From IMG/VR virus record IMGVR_UViG_3300032278_000153, positions 1 through 20,722 of that record: a DNA stretch of 20,722 bases; one strand, given 5' to 3'. How positions within the stretch are numbered: position 1 is the first letter of the stretch; each line of letters starts with the position of its first letter. Positions 18,701-20,722 of the stretch are shown here, one piece after another. The stretch comes from a virus. The notes below the pieces were generated by a model. The model made no database searches, was not told where the DNA came from, and saw only the letters and a program-made list of their open reading frames with translations. The translations under genes and the position numbers were made by a program.

Positions 18701-20598
18701 TAGACAATCCTCCTCACACCGCCGCCGAACCCGAAAGTGGACTCCATAGTCTTCAGAGTATCGGCGGTGAGTTCCTTGGCCCGCCTAGACGACTGCCACT
18801 CCGGCTTCCCACGAAGCCTCGTCCTGTATTCGACCGGGGTTTCCCCCGAAGTCAAAGCCAACATCAGATCCTCGTTACCCAACGGGTGAGCCGCATTTAT
18901 CGGGGATTCCATCTCACTGTTGTGGATATTCACCCAAGGGGCGGCGTACTCCGTGGTACTCAGCAGGTCCGGTTTCCCAGGAAACTTCGATGAGGCCGTA
19001 GCCCGAATGTCGTCCATCACTTCCACCATGGAAATCTCATTCGACATCAGTTGCGTAGCCAAGTCCTGCACATCCCAAGAATAGTTCTCAGGGTCTAGCC
19101 CCCACTTGGAATAGGCCTCCTGCAACTGCTGGACCTTCGCATCACGCTCCACCTCGTACTGGCCAGCGGCCACCTGGGTGTCGTGAACGTGGATCTTCCA
19201 GGCGTTATTGACCTCGCCTGGCAGGTCCGCCGCATACTGCTTGATGGCGTCACCGACATCCCAATGGGAGGCCTCCCCCATAGCAATCGCTGTCGCCCAC
19301 TCCAACAGGGTCTTCCCGCCGACAACCAGGGTGTCGGCAGGGCGCTCAAACGTGCTGGTGTAATACTGGAACTGCTTGTAAAGGCCGCTCTGGGAATCTT
19401 CCAGGACCCGCTGTTCCATGGCCCGTCGTTCGGCCCGGGTAGCAGCGTCCCAGTTCGCAACCAGGTTTGTTCTTGACTGCCCCCAGTCAGTTGCCTGGAT
19501 CTGCAACTTGACGTATTCCATCGCCTCCAACAGCGTCGGGTTGGCGATGACCTGGGCGATGATCTGCTGGACACCAGTGTCGTCAAGGGCGGTGGTACCG
19601 GCCAGGAACGCTTCGGTCACCAGTTGGTGGATGACCTCGTTGATCGGCAACGCATCTTCGTCGGGTGTGAGGAAGAAGCCCTGGTCGTTGAACCTGATCT
19701 TGTTGACCGGGATGACCTCCCCGGTTTGTATCCAGTTCGGGTTGCCTGAAACGGCCTGATCCCAAGTGGTCCGGTCCATTGAAATGGGGTCAACGCCCGT
19801 AGGCACCCCTTCAAGACGCCAGACGACTGCGACATTTTCCCCGACAGCAATCGGGTCATCAGTGAGGAGCGGGAGAGCGTAATAGAAAGTGGAGTGTTGC
19901 CCTGTCCAGGGCGCTCCTGGTGCCGACGACAACTCCCTTACTTCGTAGAACTGTCCTTCGGACGTTCCAAGGTTTTCGATTTGTCGACCCACCTCGTCGG
20001 CGGCTGGTTCTTCTGAGGTTGCTATACCCAACGTATTCAGATGCTGGGTGACAGCGGTCAGCACACCCCCCTCACCGTGGTCGGTGAATCTTGTCGGGTC
20101 GGCCAGTTCGCTGTAACCGTCCTCGCCCCGCCAACCCTCAAACACGGTTGCGATGGCAGGGTCGGCAGCGATGCTGGCCAAGTCGGATCCACCCTGGCTG
20201 ACCAGGTGCTGCAACATGGGTAGGGCGAAACCGTCCCTGAGGGTCCTTACGGTTGCGTCCACCCCCTGCTCCCAGTCCCTGTAGGACATCACCGGAGGAA
20301 CATTGCTACCGTATGTTGTCATGCCAGCCGCCAGACTGTCTTCCATCCGTTTGGCCGTGATCTCAGCCGGGGAGAGGTCTTGCCCCTGGTAATCCCTGGT
20401 TTCCCCTGCCATTTTTGTGGTGTTGAGCGGGTTGAACCTGGGCCCATCCACCCGGCTCACAGGGCCCTCCATCATCATCCAAGTGACCAGGATCATCAAG
20501 TTGCCCTCAGTCACCGGAGCGTTCAGACCCTCCAGGACAGCGACAGCAAACTTGGTCATCTCATCAGACGACAACCCGTTGATCTGGGGTTCTGGCAT
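18700..20598 (-). CDS. Internal virion protein with lysozyme/transglycosylase-like N-terminus
   Basis: 632 aa when started at ATG 20598, which overlaps the stop of a 31-aa ORF (TAATG); a TTG at 20640 in the same frame would add 14 residues and also has an AGGGG, but the coupled ATG fits the local pattern better. Residues about 18-125 (LMILVTWMMMEGP...FNPLNTT...YRDWEQGVDATVRTLRDGFALPMLQHL) follow the order E-G...N-P-L-N-T...Y...W/G-x-x-A-T-x-x-T-L used by a family of phage and bacterial peptidoglycan-degrading domains; the E of MMMEG is the candidate catalytic residue. The remaining 500 residues are helical and Gln/Glu-rich. Virion-associated hydrolases open the wall during DNA entry. Activity has to be considered unproven. 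Confidence 0.6.
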   Translation of the reverse strand: MPEPQINGLSSDEMTKFAVAVLEGLNAPVTEGNLMILVTWMMMEGPVSRVDGPRFNPLNTTKMAGETRDYQGQDLSPAEITAKRMEDSLAAGMTTYGSNVPPVMSYRDWEQGVDATVRTLRDGFALPMLQHLVSQGGSDLASIAADPAIATVFEGWRGEDGYSELADPTRFTDHGEGGVLTAVTQHLNTLGIATSEEPAADEVGRQIENLGTSEGQFYEVRELSSAPGAPWTGQHSTFYYALPLLTDDPIAVGENVAVVWRLEGVPTGVDPISMDRTTWDQAVSGNPNWIQTGEVIPVNKIRFNDQGFFLTPDEDALPINEVIHQLVTEAFLAGTTALDDTGVQQIIAQVIANPTLLEAMEYVKLQIQATDWGQSRTNLVANWDAATRAERRAMEQRVLEDSQSGLYKQFQYYTSTFERPADTLVVGGKTLLEWATAIAMGEASHWDVGDAIKQYAADLPGEVNNAWKIHVHDTQVAAGQYEVERDAKVQQLQEAYSKWGLDPENYSWDVQDLATQLMSNEISMVEVMDDIRATASSKFPGKPDLLSTTEYAAPWVNIHNSEMESPINAAHPLGNEDLMLALTSGETPVEYRTRLRGKPEWQSSRRAKELTADTLKTMESTFGFGGGVRRIV

Positions 20599-20693
20599 TA
20601 CTGAAACGCCTTTCGCCAAGCGGCCATGCGACGGTACCAAGCACCACCCCTGGCCGATTCATCCGACAAAGCAACTTGACGGGTCCGTGTCAT
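20598..20693 (-). CDS. 31-aa basic ORF coupled to the internal virion protein
   Basis: ATG 20693 has AGGAG three bases upstream (AGGAGATATG), and the frame MTRTRQVALSDESARGGAWYRRMAAWRKAFQ runs 31 codons to a TAA that overlaps the next ATG as TAATG. The product is basic with a possible amphipathic C-terminal helix (YRRMAAWRKAF). Both the ribosome binding site and the coupled junction match the rest of the operon, so it is likely translated, if only as a leader for the next gene. One copy of the palindromic repeat covers its first six codons. Confidence 0.5.
   Translation of the reverse strand: MTRTRQVALSDESARGGAWYRRMAAWRKAFQ
20676..20693. repeat. Dispersed palindrome, copy at the 31-aa ORF start
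   Basis: TTGACG-N6-TGTCAT, two mismatches from the consensus, centre GGTCCG, overlapping the start codon of the 31-aa ORF. On the - strand it differs from copy 10 at only two of 18 bases. Confidence 0.5.
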
Positions 20694-20722
20694 ATCTCCT
20701 GATTCCATCCCAGTCTCAGTCG

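Noticed and set aside
19473-19490. TTGACT-N6-AGTCAG in the lysozyme-like gene
   Set aside because: Self-symmetric in its own way but three positions away from the consensus, so not counted.
20599-20640. TTG start at 20640 for the lysozyme-like virion gene
   Set aside because: It has an AGGGG upstream, but ATG 20598 forms a TAATG junction with the 31-aa ORF like other genes of this block. The alternative is not excluded.
616-20693. The palindromes as a CRISPR array or mobile-element ends
   Set aside because: Spacing is irregular over kilobases, no direct repeats or spacers of array type are present, and no transposase lies between copies.

Overview
The window is 20.7 kb of a tailed double-stranded DNA bacteriophage genome, GC-rich by eye and densely packed. 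Neighbouring genes mostly touch or overlap (ATGA, TAATG, TGATG), intergenic gaps are almost all under 100 bases, and no stretch over 300 bases lacks a gene. Capsid, scaffold, tail-fibre-like and holin-like genes make the phage assignment secure. The r1t-like holin, the ferredoxin and the style of the small proteins suggest an actinobacterial host; that is inference and weakly supported. No tRNA, rRNA, CRISPR array, integrase, repressor, terminase, portal or DNA polymerase is visible, so lifestyle is unsettled and the packaging genes presumably lie beyond the right edge.

Layout. Positions 1-5987 (+ strand) hold the DNA-metabolism block: a RecB/Cas4-like PD-(D/E)XK nuclease cut by the left edge, a protein with a PDF motif like that of plant organellar ssDNA-binding proteins, a minimal DnaB-like helicase, two small unknowns, a TOPRIM primase whose zinc finger has lost its cysteines, two overlapping small PD-(D/E)XK proteins, a short membrane protein, a short charged protein, a deoxynucleoside monophosphate kinase, a small membrane-anchored protein, an unknown and a ferredoxin. 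Positions 5974-20693 (- strand) hold the virion and lysis block. In transcription order this is a 31-aa ORF, two large probable internal virion proteins (the first with a lysozyme-like N-terminus), scaffold, major capsid protein, decoration-like protein, a series of neck, tail and fibre proteins, a membrane-anchored coiled-coil protein, a holin-like protein and a zinc-ribbon protein. The two blocks converge and overlap by 14 bases at 5974-5987 with no visible terminator.

The genes fit one programme. The left block would open, prime, protect and process replicating DNA and supply dNTP precursors. The right block builds the particle and lyses the cell.

The most interesting signal is not a gene. 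A dispersed 18-bp palindrome, TTGACA-N6-TGTCAA, occurs ten times with at most one arm mismatch, two of them perfect, plus a few weaker copies. The arms are conserved and the centres differ. Most copies lie inside genes, on different codon phases and in both blocks, but none was found between 11.23 and 16.81 kb. This looks like a genome-wide set of binding sites for a dimeric DNA-binding protein, similar in concept to the stoperators of cluster A mycobacteriophages but with a different, symmetric sequence.
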